From Alistipes sp. An66 (GTDB lineage: Bacteria; Bacteroidota; Bacteroidia; Bacteroidales; Rikenellaceae), in assembly GCF_002161445.1 (NCBI RefSeq), contig NZ_NFHT01000003.1:62001-126000 (forward strand): a stretch of 64,000 nt of DNA. The letters are read 5' to 3'. The notes below the pieces were generated by a model, which did no database searches, had not been told where the DNA came from, and worked only from the letters and a program-made list of their open reading frames with translations. Positions 17,473-25,486 of this stretch are shown here, one piece after another. Every line of letters begins with the position of its first letter. Within the stretch, counting starts at the first letter, position 1. A program made the position numbers and the translations under genes.

Positions 17473-17480
17473 TATTTTTG
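17473..17480 (+). promoter_or_regulatory. Promoter -7 box of the surface-lipoprotein operon
   Basis: TATTTTTG matches TAnnTTTG 27 nt before the fimbrillin-like ATG. A poor -33 region precedes it. It is the only clear promoter seen for the seven genes up to 27241. Confidence 0.65.
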
Positions 17481-17507
17481 CAGAGATTCAGATAAAAGAA
17501 TTCGTGC

Positions 17508-19391
17508 ATGATGAAACGTCGGACAACCCTGCTTTTCCTGCCGCTGCTCCTCGCCGCATGCTCCGAAAATCCGGAGGACGGAACAGTCCCGGCAGCAAGC
17601 CCCTTCGAAGTATCGATAGGTTCGGGAGCAAGACTCGACATCCGGGCCCGTTCGGCCACGCGCACCTCGCTGGACGAAGGCGGTGAGGAGGTCCGCTGGC
17701 AGGAGGGAGACCGGCTGACGCTCTGGGCCCGGAACTCCGCGTCGGAAACAGTGCTCGACGGAGCCGCATTCACGCTCTACCACTACAACGCGACCTACAA
17801 CAGCGCCAGCTTCCGGGGCAGCATCCAGCCCATGCCCGAAGATACCTATACCTATTATGCCGTCTCGCCCGTCCCGGCCTCGACCGACGGACTGCGGGCC
17901 GGATACGATATTCCGGCCGTGCAGGACGGAGCGTTCCACGGTGAGTGGGACGTGATGGTGGCCACGCCGATCGAGGGCGCCGGGCCGCTGCGCGAACACG
18001 ACAAGAAGGATGCGAACGGCATCAGCGACAATACGGACGTCGTCGACCTGCAATTCGCACACAAAATCCACGTACTGAAAATCGCCATCCCGCGCAACGA
18101 CCTCGGAGAACCGGTTTCGGAGATCACGCTGACCTTCCCGTCGCCCGTCGCCGGACGGTTGACCGTGGACGCCTCGGATCCCGCCGCCGACGGCGTGCTG
18201 GCCGGATCGGGCAACACGCTGACCCTGCGGTTTTCGGAGCCGAAGGATGCCGGTGCCGTGGTCTACGCGATGATCGCCCCCCTGACGCTCGGCGAGGGCG
18301 AGACGGTCTCGATCGTGGCCGCAGGCGCGACGAGCGAGTCGGAGCCGCGGACGTTCGTCCCGGCGACCGCCGACCGGCGCTTCGCCGCCGGCCACACCAC
18401 GCCGATCAACTACAACATCCCGGCCGCGGCCCAGGAGCTCACGCGCGTGACCTTCCGCCTCGCGGAGACGGGCATCAACACGCTGGGCGAGGCGATCGAC
18501 ACCTTCACGGTGACGGCACCCGAAGGCTGGACCTTCGAGGACGACACCCGGAGCCGGACGTTCGACGTCACGGGCACGGGCGACTATACGGTCCGCTTCC
18601 GGAGCTACACGAACCCCACGGAGGAGATGGCCGGATTCCAGGTGACGTACGATTCGGAGCATGCGCTGCTGACCGAAGAGTTCACGCTGCCGGCCGTGAC
18701 CGTAGGCGGGGAGACCGTCGTGGAGTTCCGCGTGCCGTATCTCTTTGAGGAGACGTTCGGCGGAATCACGGATTTCAGCCACGACGACAATCTGGGTACC
18801 GGTGCAACAAACAGCGGCAACAACACCGCGGTCGATTTGAGCGGCTACGGATTGTCCGGATGGACAGGAGCCCGTTGCGGAGCCTCCGCGGGCAAAGCGA
18901 TACGGATTTGCAGTCGCAACGAGTGCGCCGCCCTGACCCGAGGCAGCTACCACGGACGGATCGACTCTCCGGACCTCACGGCGTTGAAGGGCTCCTGCCA
19001 GATCGTCGTGCGCTTCAACTACTCCATAAACCGGAACTCCAACCAGGGGAACGTCCTGCAACCCTATCTTGCCGCCGGCATCACGGATACCGCCGATCGA
19101 AACACCACATCGAACCTCTGGGGCAGTTTCATTTCGGGCGAAGGCGACCCCGGCACGATCCTGCAATACAACATTCCGGCCGTTGTCTACGACCTGAACG
19201 ACTCCGGAGCACTGAACGGATCCTTCGACAATATCCCGTTGCAAGGAGAGTTCTCGACGACGGCATCAGCCAGCCAGCGCCTCGTCTGGGAGGTCTACAT
19301 GAAAAGCGGTGAGCCCAGAGCGTTTGCGACCTACTACTACTCCAACAACTGGGTTTACCTCGACAACATCCGCGTATCCATCGCCCAATAA
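17508..19391 (+). CDS. Fimbrillin-family lipoprotein with C-terminal jellyroll-like domain
   Basis: 627 residues. Signal with LLAAC (Cys18) followed by an acidic stretch (SENPEDG), as in surface-exported Bacteroidota lipoproteins. Residues about 35-310 look like the fimbrillin (FimA/Mfa-like) repeat: RTSLDEGGEEVRWQEGDRLT, YYAVSPVPAS, VVDLQFAHKIHVLKI and FAAGHTTPINYNI. The remaining 300 residues are a second module with FEETFGGITDFSHDD and a possible carbohydrate- or anchor-type beta-sandwich ending YYYSNNWVYLDNIRVSI. It begins the operon and lies 8 nt from the next gene. Fimbrillins normally polymerise on the surface; whether this one does is unknown. Confidence 0.7.
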   Translation: MMKRRTTLLFLPLLLAACSENPEDGTVPAASPFEVSIGSGARLDIRARSATRTSLDEGGEEVRWQEGDRLTLWARNSASETVLDGAAFTLYHYNATYNSASFRGSIQPMPEDTYTYYAVSPVPASTDGLRAGYDIPAVQDGAFHGEWDVMVATPIEGAGPLREHDKKDANGISDNTDVVDLQFAHKIHVLKIAIPRNDLGEPVSEITLTFPSPVAGRLTVDASDPAADGVLAGSGNTLTLRFSEPKDAGAVVYAMIAPLTLGEGETVSIVAAGATSESEPRTFVPATADRRFAAGHTTPINYNIPAAAQELTRVTFRLAETGINTLGEAIDTFTVTAPEGWTFEDDTRSRTFDVTGTGDYTVRFRSYTNPTEEMAGFQVTYDSEHALLTEEFTLPAVTVGGETVVEFRVPYLFEETFGGITDFSHDDNLGTGATNSGNNTAVDLSGYGLSGWTGARCGASAGKAIRICSRNECAALTRGSYHGRIDSPDLTALKGSCQIVVRFNYSINRNSNQGNVLQPYLAAGITDTADRNTTSNLWGSFISGEGDPGTILQYNIPAVVYDLNDSGALNGSFDNIPLQGEFSTTASASQRLVWEVYMKSGEPRAFATYYYSNNWVYLDNIRVSIAQ

Positions 19392-19399
19392 CGACTGCC

Positions 19400-20185
19400 A
19401 TGAACATGAAAAACAGAGTGATTCTTCTCCTGGCATCGGCGGCCGTCGCAGCCGGAGGATGCGCCAAGAATGAAACACCCGCGGACGGCAACGGATACGG
19501 AACGCTCCGCATCGGCTGCCGCACCGACGCCATGATCACCACACGGGCCGAGATTGCCGTGACGCCGGTCCCGACGGCCGGGGAATTCGCCCTCACGATC
19601 TCCGGGCCGGAGTTTTCCAAAACCTGGGAAAGCCTCTCCGCATTCAACGACGCGGGCGAGACGATCCCCGCCGGAAGCTACACCGCCGAGCTCCGCTACG
19701 GCGACCCGAAGGCCGAAGGGGTCGGCAAAGTCTGCTACTATGGCAGTAAAGCGATCGAGATCGTGGCCCGGCAGCGCGTCGAGGAGACGATTCCCGTGCA
19801 GATCGCCAATGCACAGGTGCTCGTCTCGGCCACGGAGTCGTTCCTGAACTACTTCCACGACGCGACGTTCACCGTCACGACCTCCGCGGGGAACCGCTTC
19901 ACCTTCACCCCCGGCGCCGAAACGGCGGACGAAGCGGTCTTCGTCGAGGCCGGCACGACGCTGACCCTCACGGGCACGGCCAAACTCCAAAGCCAGACCG
20001 GCACGGCTTTCGACCGCAACTACGCCTTCCCCGAGCAGCGGCTCGACCGCACCGTCGCACGCACGCGCCACACGTTCCTCTTCGACGCCCGCGACAACGG
20101 CAGCGCCACGCTGACGATCAACCTCGACGACGGATTCCTCGACGAACGCACGATCGACGTCGAACTGAACGACGATACCCTGTAA
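19400..20185 (+). CDS. DUF4493-type lipoprotein
   Basis: 261 residues with lipobox AAGGC (Cys21) and acidic following residues. The body shows the DUF4493 pattern: YGTLRIGCRTDAMITTRAEI near the start, FALTISGPEFSKTWESLSAF, IPAGSYTAELRYGDP and EIVARQRVEETIPVQIANAQ, then a beta-rich second half ending in INLDDGFLDERTIDVELNDD. The same 'TTRAE - AGSY - VxCxLQN' logic recurs in the next two genes, so these are paralogous modules. Function unknown; probably a surface structural or adhesin subunit. It has an ATG choice at 19400 or 19406 with nearly the same signal peptide. Confidence 0.65.
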   Translation: MNMKNRVILLLASAAVAAGGCAKNETPADGNGYGTLRIGCRTDAMITTRAEIAVTPVPTAGEFALTISGPEFSKTWESLSAFNDAGETIPAGSYTAELRYGDPKAEGVGKVCYYGSKAIEIVARQRVEETIPVQIANAQVLVSATESFLNYFHDATFTVTTSAGNRFTFTPGAETADEAVFVEAGTTLTLTGTAKLQSQTGTAFDRNYAFPEQRLDRTVARTRHTFLFDARDNGSATLTINLDDGFLDERTIDVELNDDTL

Positions 20186-20211
20186 CCCACCCGCAAAAAA
20201 CGACACGAGAT

Positions 20212-21561
20212 ATGAAAAACATGACCGGATTACTTCTGACGCTGACCTTCGGCACACTCCTTCTGACGGGCTGCGTGAACGAAGAGCCCCCCTACAAGAA
20301 GACGGGCAGCGGAACGTCCGCAACCGGCACGACGGGCTACCTGAACGGCGAAGTGGGTCTGCGCGTGATCGCCGACTCGCAGACCGACATGCAGCCCGAC
20401 GATACGGAGGACGAGACGCAGAACCCGCCGGCAGAGGCTTCGGCAACGACGCGCGCAACCGTGGCGACGGACGACTACCGGGTGAGGATCGTCCGTGCGG
20501 ACGGCACCGACACCCCCTTCGAAGGGAGCTACGCCGAACTCAAAGCCTCGCTCGAAGCGACCCCGATGGAGCTGCCGACGGGCAGTTACAACCTTGTGGT
20601 CTGCTCGCACCGCGAGGAGGAGATCCCCGCCGTGGAGTGGGAGTCGCCGGTCTACGGCACGACCTACCCCTTCACGATCACGAAGGGCTCCACGACGACG
20701 ATCAATGAGATCGTCTGCACGTTGCAGAACATCAAGGTGACGCTGCTCTGCTCGGCCGACCTGGCCGACCAGCTCACCGCCGAAACGAAAGCCACCATCT
20801 CGCTGGGGGCCGCCTCGATGGAGTTCGGCAAGGAGCGCTGGGACGGCCGACAGGCCGCCTTCTTCCTGCCGGCGGACGGGGAGAACAACCTGGATTTCCT
20901 CCTCACGGGTTCGTTCACCGACGGCGGCGAGGTGAAGTTCAGCAAGACCATCACGGGTGTCAAGGCCGGACAGTGGCGCAAGATCGAACTGGTGATCGTC
21001 TATGCCGATCAGGGCGAGATCAAGTTCGACATCTCGGTGGACAACTTCGTCCTCGACAATACGGTCACGATCAACGGCACCGACGGTCTCTGGGAGGAGA
21101 TCCTCGAGGAGGGCGGCGGCGAGGAGGGCGAAGCCCCGACGATCGTCATGCAGGGCTGGGACATCGCGCAGCCCTATGTGCTGGAAACCGTCGACCCGGT
21201 GCGCGTCGACATCGCGGCCCCGAACGGCGGCATCCGCTCGCTGCTCGTGCGGATCGAGTCCGGACCGCTGCAAGAGATCCTCGTCTCGGTATCCGAAGCC
21301 CTCACCGGCGAGTTCGACCTCTGCGAGATCCAGCCCGGCACGCCCGAGGGCGACCTGCTGTCAACCGGCGTCGGATTCCAGATCGGCGACGAGGTCAAGG
21401 GGCAGCAGAGCACCTATTTCGAAATCAACAGCGAGATCCTCACGGCGCTCAAATCGCTGGGCGATCCGGGCGAGAAGCACTACTTCCACCTCCGCGTAAT
21501 CGACAATGCGGGCGGGGAAACCTCGGCCACGCTGACCCTCGTAAGACCGACCGACGAATAG
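20212..21561 (+). CDS. DUF4493-type lipoprotein, long form
   Basis: 449 residues; lipobox LLTGC (Cys21) with acidic residues just after. A Ser/Thr/Gly-rich linker is followed by LRVIADSQTDMQPDD and a DUF4493 core (ATTRATVATDDYRVRIVRAD, PTGSYNLVVCSHREEEIP, NEIVCTLQNIKVTLLCS). Residues about 300-449 form an added domain with an acidic Gly/Glu linker (ILEEGGGEEGEAPT) and VMQGWDIAQPYVLETVDPVR. It starts 26 nt after the previous stop and ends 2 nt before the next gene. No catalytic motif. An extracellular beta-sandwich protein is likely. Confidence 0.65.
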   Translation: MKNMTGLLLTLTFGTLLLTGCVNEEPPYKKTGSGTSATGTTGYLNGEVGLRVIADSQTDMQPDDTEDETQNPPAEASATTRATVATDDYRVRIVRADGTDTPFEGSYAELKASLEATPMELPTGSYNLVVCSHREEEIPAVEWESPVYGTTYPFTITKGSTTTINEIVCTLQNIKVTLLCSADLADQLTAETKATISLGAASMEFGKERWDGRQAAFFLPADGENNLDFLLTGSFTDGGEVKFSKTITGVKAGQWRKIELVIVYADQGEIKFDISVDNFVLDNTVTINGTDGLWEEILEEGGGEEGEAPTIVMQGWDIAQPYVLETVDPVRVDIAAPNGGIRSLLVRIESGPLQEILVSVSEALTGEFDLCEIQPGTPEGDLLSTGVGFQIGDEVKGQQSTYFEINSEILTALKSLGDPGEKHYFHLRVIDNAGGETSATLTLVRPTDE

Positions 21562-21563
21562 CC

Positions 21564-23708
21564 ATGAAACGTCTGTACAGATACCTGATCCCGATGCTGG
21601 GGCTCGCCGCGGCGGGCTGCTCGGAGACCTCGCCGTCGCTCGACGACGCAACGGCGACGGGTACGCTGACGATGAAGGTCTCGACCCGTTCGGAGACCTC
21701 CTCCGCAGAGTACGACCCGATGGAGCACCTGACCGTCAGCATCTGCAACAGCGACGGGAAGCCGATCCGCAAATATACCTCGGAATCCGGCATTCCGGAG
21801 CGTTTGGAGTTGCTGGCCGGCGCGTACAGCGTCTCGGTGGAGGCCGGCGAGAAGGCCGCTGCCTCGTTCACCCGACGCTTCTACAAAGGCGAAGAGCCCT
21901 TTACCGTAACCCCCGGGGCGAATACGCCCGTCGAGGTAACGTGCACCTTGCAGAACAGCGTCGTCGAGGCCGTTTTCGACGAGACCATCGCCGAAAACTT
22001 CGGTTCGGAGTTCGAGGTGCGGGTGATGCCCGGCGCGTCGTATGACGAAAGCCGCGCCGACGCCGCCTCGACGCTCCGCTACACGGAGAACGCCGCAGGT
22101 TACTTCACGCTCGACGAGGGTGTCGACGCCCTCTCGTGGCGGTTCAGCGGCACGCACGCCTCGAAGGGCGCGGTCGAAAAGAGCGGCACCATCCCCGAGG
22201 TCCGGACCCCGGGAAAATACACGCTGACGTTCCGCTACTCGCCCGACCTGCCGGGATTCATCGAGGCCGTGGCGATCCTTGTGGACGATGATACCGACGA
22301 TTTCGACGACACGATCATTTGGAGTCCCGACCCGACGATCGAGGGCGACGGCTTCGAGATCTCCGAGACGCAGCGCTATCTGGGCGGCGAAAAACGGTTC
22401 CTGATCACGACCGTCAAGCCGACGACGGCAGCCACGCTGACCTTCGACGGCAAGCCGTACGATCTGCTGGCGGCCGTCTCGACGCCCACGGCCGGCCTTG
22501 CCGTGGTGAAGACGGCCGAGAACGCCCTCACGGTGACGCTCTCCGACGACTTCTTCACGGGATGCCCGGGCGGCGACCATGCGCTGCGCATCGAAGCCAC
22601 GGACAACGGCGGCGGAAACGGCAGCGCGGAGTGTATCTTCGCCTTGCAGGGCGTACTGGCACCCTCGGCCGCGGATTACGATCTGTGGGCCAATACCGTC
22701 ACGCTGCGGGCCCGGGTCTTCGACCCCTCGGTCACAACGGTAACCTTCGGCCTGCGCACAAAAAACGGATCGTGGCAGGAGCTGCCCGGCACGAACGCCG
22801 GCAGCGAAACCTGGACGGCGACGTTCAGCCCCGAATGGACGGAGTCGTCCAACGAGAGCGGCCTGACGGTCTTCACGCCGAAGGCCGGAACGGGCGTCCG
22901 GGCCGACGGCGAATACGAATGCCGGGCGATGTTCGGCGAACGCGAAAGTCTCGCGTCGTTCGCCACCGCAGGGGGCCAGAGCATCCCCGGCGGCGACATG
23001 GAGGACGGTACGATGAGCTGCTTCACGATCAACAACCAGACGACCCCCTTCTGGGGCAGCGGCAACAACAACTACATGAGCGCCATCATCGGTGACCAGT
23101 TGACACGTCTCTGCACCCAGCAGGAGAAGTGCGGATCGAAATGCGCCCTGCTGGCTTCGCAGACCGCGGCCGGCCTGCTGGCTGCCGGCAACCTCTTCTC
23201 GGGAACGTTCGTCAAGCCCTCCACGCAGGGAACCGTCGGGTTCGGAAAGGATTACGACTGGCAGGCCCGCCCCCGGGCTCTGCGGCTGAAATACCACGCG
23301 ACGATCGGGACGGTCGACATGACCAAATACACGGACGCAAGCGGCAACCATCCGATCGCCGCCGGACAGCCCGACCGGGCGATCATCTACGTGGCGATCG
23401 TCGACTGGGACGCCCCGCACAACGTCTCCTCGGGCATGAGCGCCCCGAGCGGCATGTGGGACCCCTCCACGGCGACGAGCCAGGCCGAAGGCCCGGTCAT
23501 CGGCTACGGACGCTTCGTGATCAAGGAGTCGACCGCCGGCGACGAGATGGTCGACAAAGAGCTCGAAATCTTCTACTACGATCGTGTAACCAAACCCTCG
23601 AAGCCCTGTAAGATCGTCATTTCGTGTTCGGCCAACATGTACGGCGACTACATGAACGGATGCAGTACGAACCGGCTCTACATCGACGACTTCCAGTGGG
23701 TTTACTAA
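21564..23708 (+). CDS. DUF4493 plus PCMD-domain lipoprotein
   Basis: 714 residues, lipobox AAAGC (Cys19). N-terminal DUF4493 (GTLTMKVSTRSETSSAEYDP, LLAGAYSVSVEAG, VEVTCTLQNSVVEAVFDETI), central beta-sandwich repeats (about 230-470), then a C-terminal domain starting GGDMEDGTMSCFTIN and ending NRLYIDDFQWVY that fits PCMD, the putative carbohydrate metabolism domain of Bacteroidales surface proteins, which has a jellyroll-like fold. The C-terminal end shares NLFSGTF, the CSA...GDY box and the ...DDF/V..VY end with the 584-residue protein downstream. Glycan binding is a family-based guess. ATG at 21564, 2 nt after the previous stop. Confidence 0.7.
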   Translation: MKRLYRYLIPMLGLAAAGCSETSPSLDDATATGTLTMKVSTRSETSSAEYDPMEHLTVSICNSDGKPIRKYTSESGIPERLELLAGAYSVSVEAGEKAAASFTRRFYKGEEPFTVTPGANTPVEVTCTLQNSVVEAVFDETIAENFGSEFEVRVMPGASYDESRADAASTLRYTENAAGYFTLDEGVDALSWRFSGTHASKGAVEKSGTIPEVRTPGKYTLTFRYSPDLPGFIEAVAILVDDDTDDFDDTIIWSPDPTIEGDGFEISETQRYLGGEKRFLITTVKPTTAATLTFDGKPYDLLAAVSTPTAGLAVVKTAENALTVTLSDDFFTGCPGGDHALRIEATDNGGGNGSAECIFALQGVLAPSAADYDLWANTVTLRARVFDPSVTTVTFGLRTKNGSWQELPGTNAGSETWTATFSPEWTESSNESGLTVFTPKAGTGVRADGEYECRAMFGERESLASFATAGGQSIPGGDMEDGTMSCFTINNQTTPFWGSGNNNYMSAIIGDQLTRLCTQQEKCGSKCALLASQTAAGLLAAGNLFSGTFVKPSTQGTVGFGKDYDWQARPRALRLKYHATIGTVDMTKYTDASGNHPIAAGQPDRAIIYVAIVDWDAPHNVSSGMSAPSGMWDPSTATSQAEGPVIGYGRFVIKESTAGDEMVDKELEIFYYDRVTKPSKPCKIVISCSANMYGDYMNGCSTNRLYIDDFQWVY

Positions 23709-23725
23709 CGACTAAACGCGAAACG

Positions 23726-24577
23726 ATGCGCACGACACTCATACGCCTGCTGCTCCTCGGAGCGGGTCTCCCGGCAGCCTGCGGCTCGCTGCGGGCCCAG
23801 GAGTCGGAGGCTGCGGCGGCAGAAACGGCAAGGATGACAGAAACCGTCCGGGAGACCCCGGCGGACAGCACCGCACATCGTCCCCTGACGATCAACGAGA
23901 TGCGACGCCGGCGCGGTCTGACCGATACGCACAACCTCTTCGTCCCGAAAGGCCAGTGGATATTCGGAGGTACGGCCTCCTACTCGACCCATACGAACAA
24001 AAGCTACCAGTTCCTGATCATCGAAGGCATCGACTCGAAAGGCTACACCTTCAAGATCAGCCCGATGATCGCCTACGCCTTCCGCAACAACATGGCCCTG
24101 GGCGGCCGCTTCATCTACTCGCGGACGCTGCTCAAACTCGACAAGGCCGCGATCAACTTCGGCGACGCCGACTCGAACGTGAGCCTCAACGCCCAGGACT
24201 ACTACGCCCTGCAACACACCTATCAGGTGGCAGCCATCTGGCGCCAGTACATCCCGCTGGGCCGGAACAAGCGCTTCGCCCTCTACAACGAAATGTCGCT
24301 GGCGGCCGGCGGCAGCGAGGCCCGCTTTGCGAACGGATCGCCCGTCAAGGGCACCTACCAGAGCGGTTACACCCTCGCTCTGGGAATTTCGCCGGGAATC
24401 GTGGCCTTCGCCACGAACAACATGGCCGTGGAGGTGAACGTCGGCGTGATGGGTATCACCTTCAACCACACCGAACAGGTCCACAACCAGGTCACCGTCG
24501 GCGAACGCAACATCAGCCAGATGAACTTCAAGGTCAACATTTTCTCGATCGGCCTCGGCATGGCCTTCTATCTCTGA
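23726..24577 (+). CDS. Outer membrane beta-barrel protein (operon copy 1)
   Basis: 283 residues from the ATG at 23726, with a signal peptide ending near SLRAQ. A 60-residue soluble stretch is followed by eight or more amphipathic strands (for example GQWIFGGTASYSTHTNKSYQ, YTFKISPMIAYAFRNNMALG, LALGISPGIVAFATNNMAVE) and a C-terminal strand NIFSIGLGMAFYL ending in Leu after aromatic residues, as needed for outer membrane insertion. Part of the surface-lipoprotein operon, 17 nt after the PCMD gene and 12 nt before a related barrel. It may export, anchor or position the lipoproteins. No named family recognised. Confidence 0.75.
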   Translation: MRTTLIRLLLLGAGLPAACGSLRAQESEAAAAETARMTETVRETPADSTAHRPLTINEMRRRRGLTDTHNLFVPKGQWIFGGTASYSTHTNKSYQFLIIEGIDSKGYTFKISPMIAYAFRNNMALGGRFIYSRTLLKLDKAAINFGDADSNVSLNAQDYYALQHTYQVAAIWRQYIPLGRNKRFALYNEMSLAAGGSEARFANGSPVKGTYQSGYTLALGISPGIVAFATNNMAVEVNVGVMGITFNHTEQVHNQVTVGERNISQMNFKVNIFSIGLGMAFYL

Positions 24578-24589
24578 ACCCGGCACGCC

Positions 24590-25483
24590 ATGAAACACAT
24601 CGCATACCTTCTGCTCTTCGCTCTCGGGCTGACGCTACCGGCCGCGGCACAGGCCGTCTCCGACGCGGCTCCGCTTCCGACGGCCGGGCACTCCGATACG
24701 CTCCGACTCCGGAACGGACTCTCCGCACAGGCCGCTCTCCCGACCGCCAAAACGCAAAAACAACGCTTCCTGCCGACACGCCGACGCATCGACCGGGAGA
24801 TCAACAAACTCAAATTCGCCTACAAGGGTGAGGTCATCATGGGCCTGACGGCCTCCTACGGAACGCTGTCGAGCGACGACACCGACGTACTGCTCATTCT
24901 GGACAACGTCAACGCCGAGGGCGCCATGGCCTCCGTCAAACCCTTCATCGGCTATTTCTACCGCGACAACCGCTGTCTGGGCGCCCGATTCGGCTACAAC
25001 CACATGAGCGGCACGCTCGACAAGGGAGCCGTCTTCGATCTGGGCGAGAGCAACGACGTCTCGCTCAACATTCCCTATCTCGACTTCACGAGCAACAACT
25101 ATGCGTTCGGCATCTTCCACCGCTCCTATGCGGGGCTCGACCCCAAGGGGAGGTTCGGGCTCTTCGCCGAGATCGAACTCTCGGTCGCAACCGGAACATC
25201 GTGCTTCTCCTACGAGTCGGAGGGACGCATAAAACATACGTACAGCGACAATACGCAGCTCAAACTCGCGTTCAATCCGGGAGCGGCGGTCTACATCTTC
25301 CCGAACGTCTGCGCGACACTCTCGTTCGGACTGGGCGGCATCCAGTACACCTCCGTGACCCAGAAGGACGAACTGGGCAACAGGATCGGCAGCCGCGAGG
25401 CCTCGAAAATGAAGTTCAAACTCAACATCCTGGCCATCAACATCGGCATGACGATCCACATGTGGGACAAGAAAAAGCAATGA
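24590..25483 (+). CDS. Outer membrane beta-barrel protein (operon copy 2)
   Basis: 297 residues with signal peptide MKHIAYLLLFALGLTLPAAA(Q). It has the same plan as the preceding gene: a low-complexity soluble lead, a basic box (TRRRIDREINKLKFAYKGE, where the first copy has MRRRRGLTD), then barrel strands (GLTASYGTLSSDDTD, GYFYRDNRCLGARFGYNHMS) and a closing strand MKFKLNILAINIGMTIHM close to MNFKVNIFSIGLGMAFYL of copy 1. The two are therefore tandem paralogues that have diverged strongly. The end MWDKKKQ is charged, so the last strand is just inside. 3 nt separate it from the next gene. Confidence 0.75.
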   Translation: MKHIAYLLLFALGLTLPAAAQAVSDAAPLPTAGHSDTLRLRNGLSAQAALPTAKTQKQRFLPTRRRIDREINKLKFAYKGEVIMGLTASYGTLSSDDTDVLLILDNVNAEGAMASVKPFIGYFYRDNRCLGARFGYNHMSGTLDKGAVFDLGESNDVSLNIPYLDFTSNNYAFGIFHRSYAGLDPKGRFGLFAEIELSVATGTSCFSYESEGRIKHTYSDNTQLKLAFNPGAAVYIFPNVCATLSFGLGGIQYTSVTQKDELGNRIGSREASKMKFKLNILAINIGMTIHMWDKKKQ

Positions 25484-25486
25484 CGC

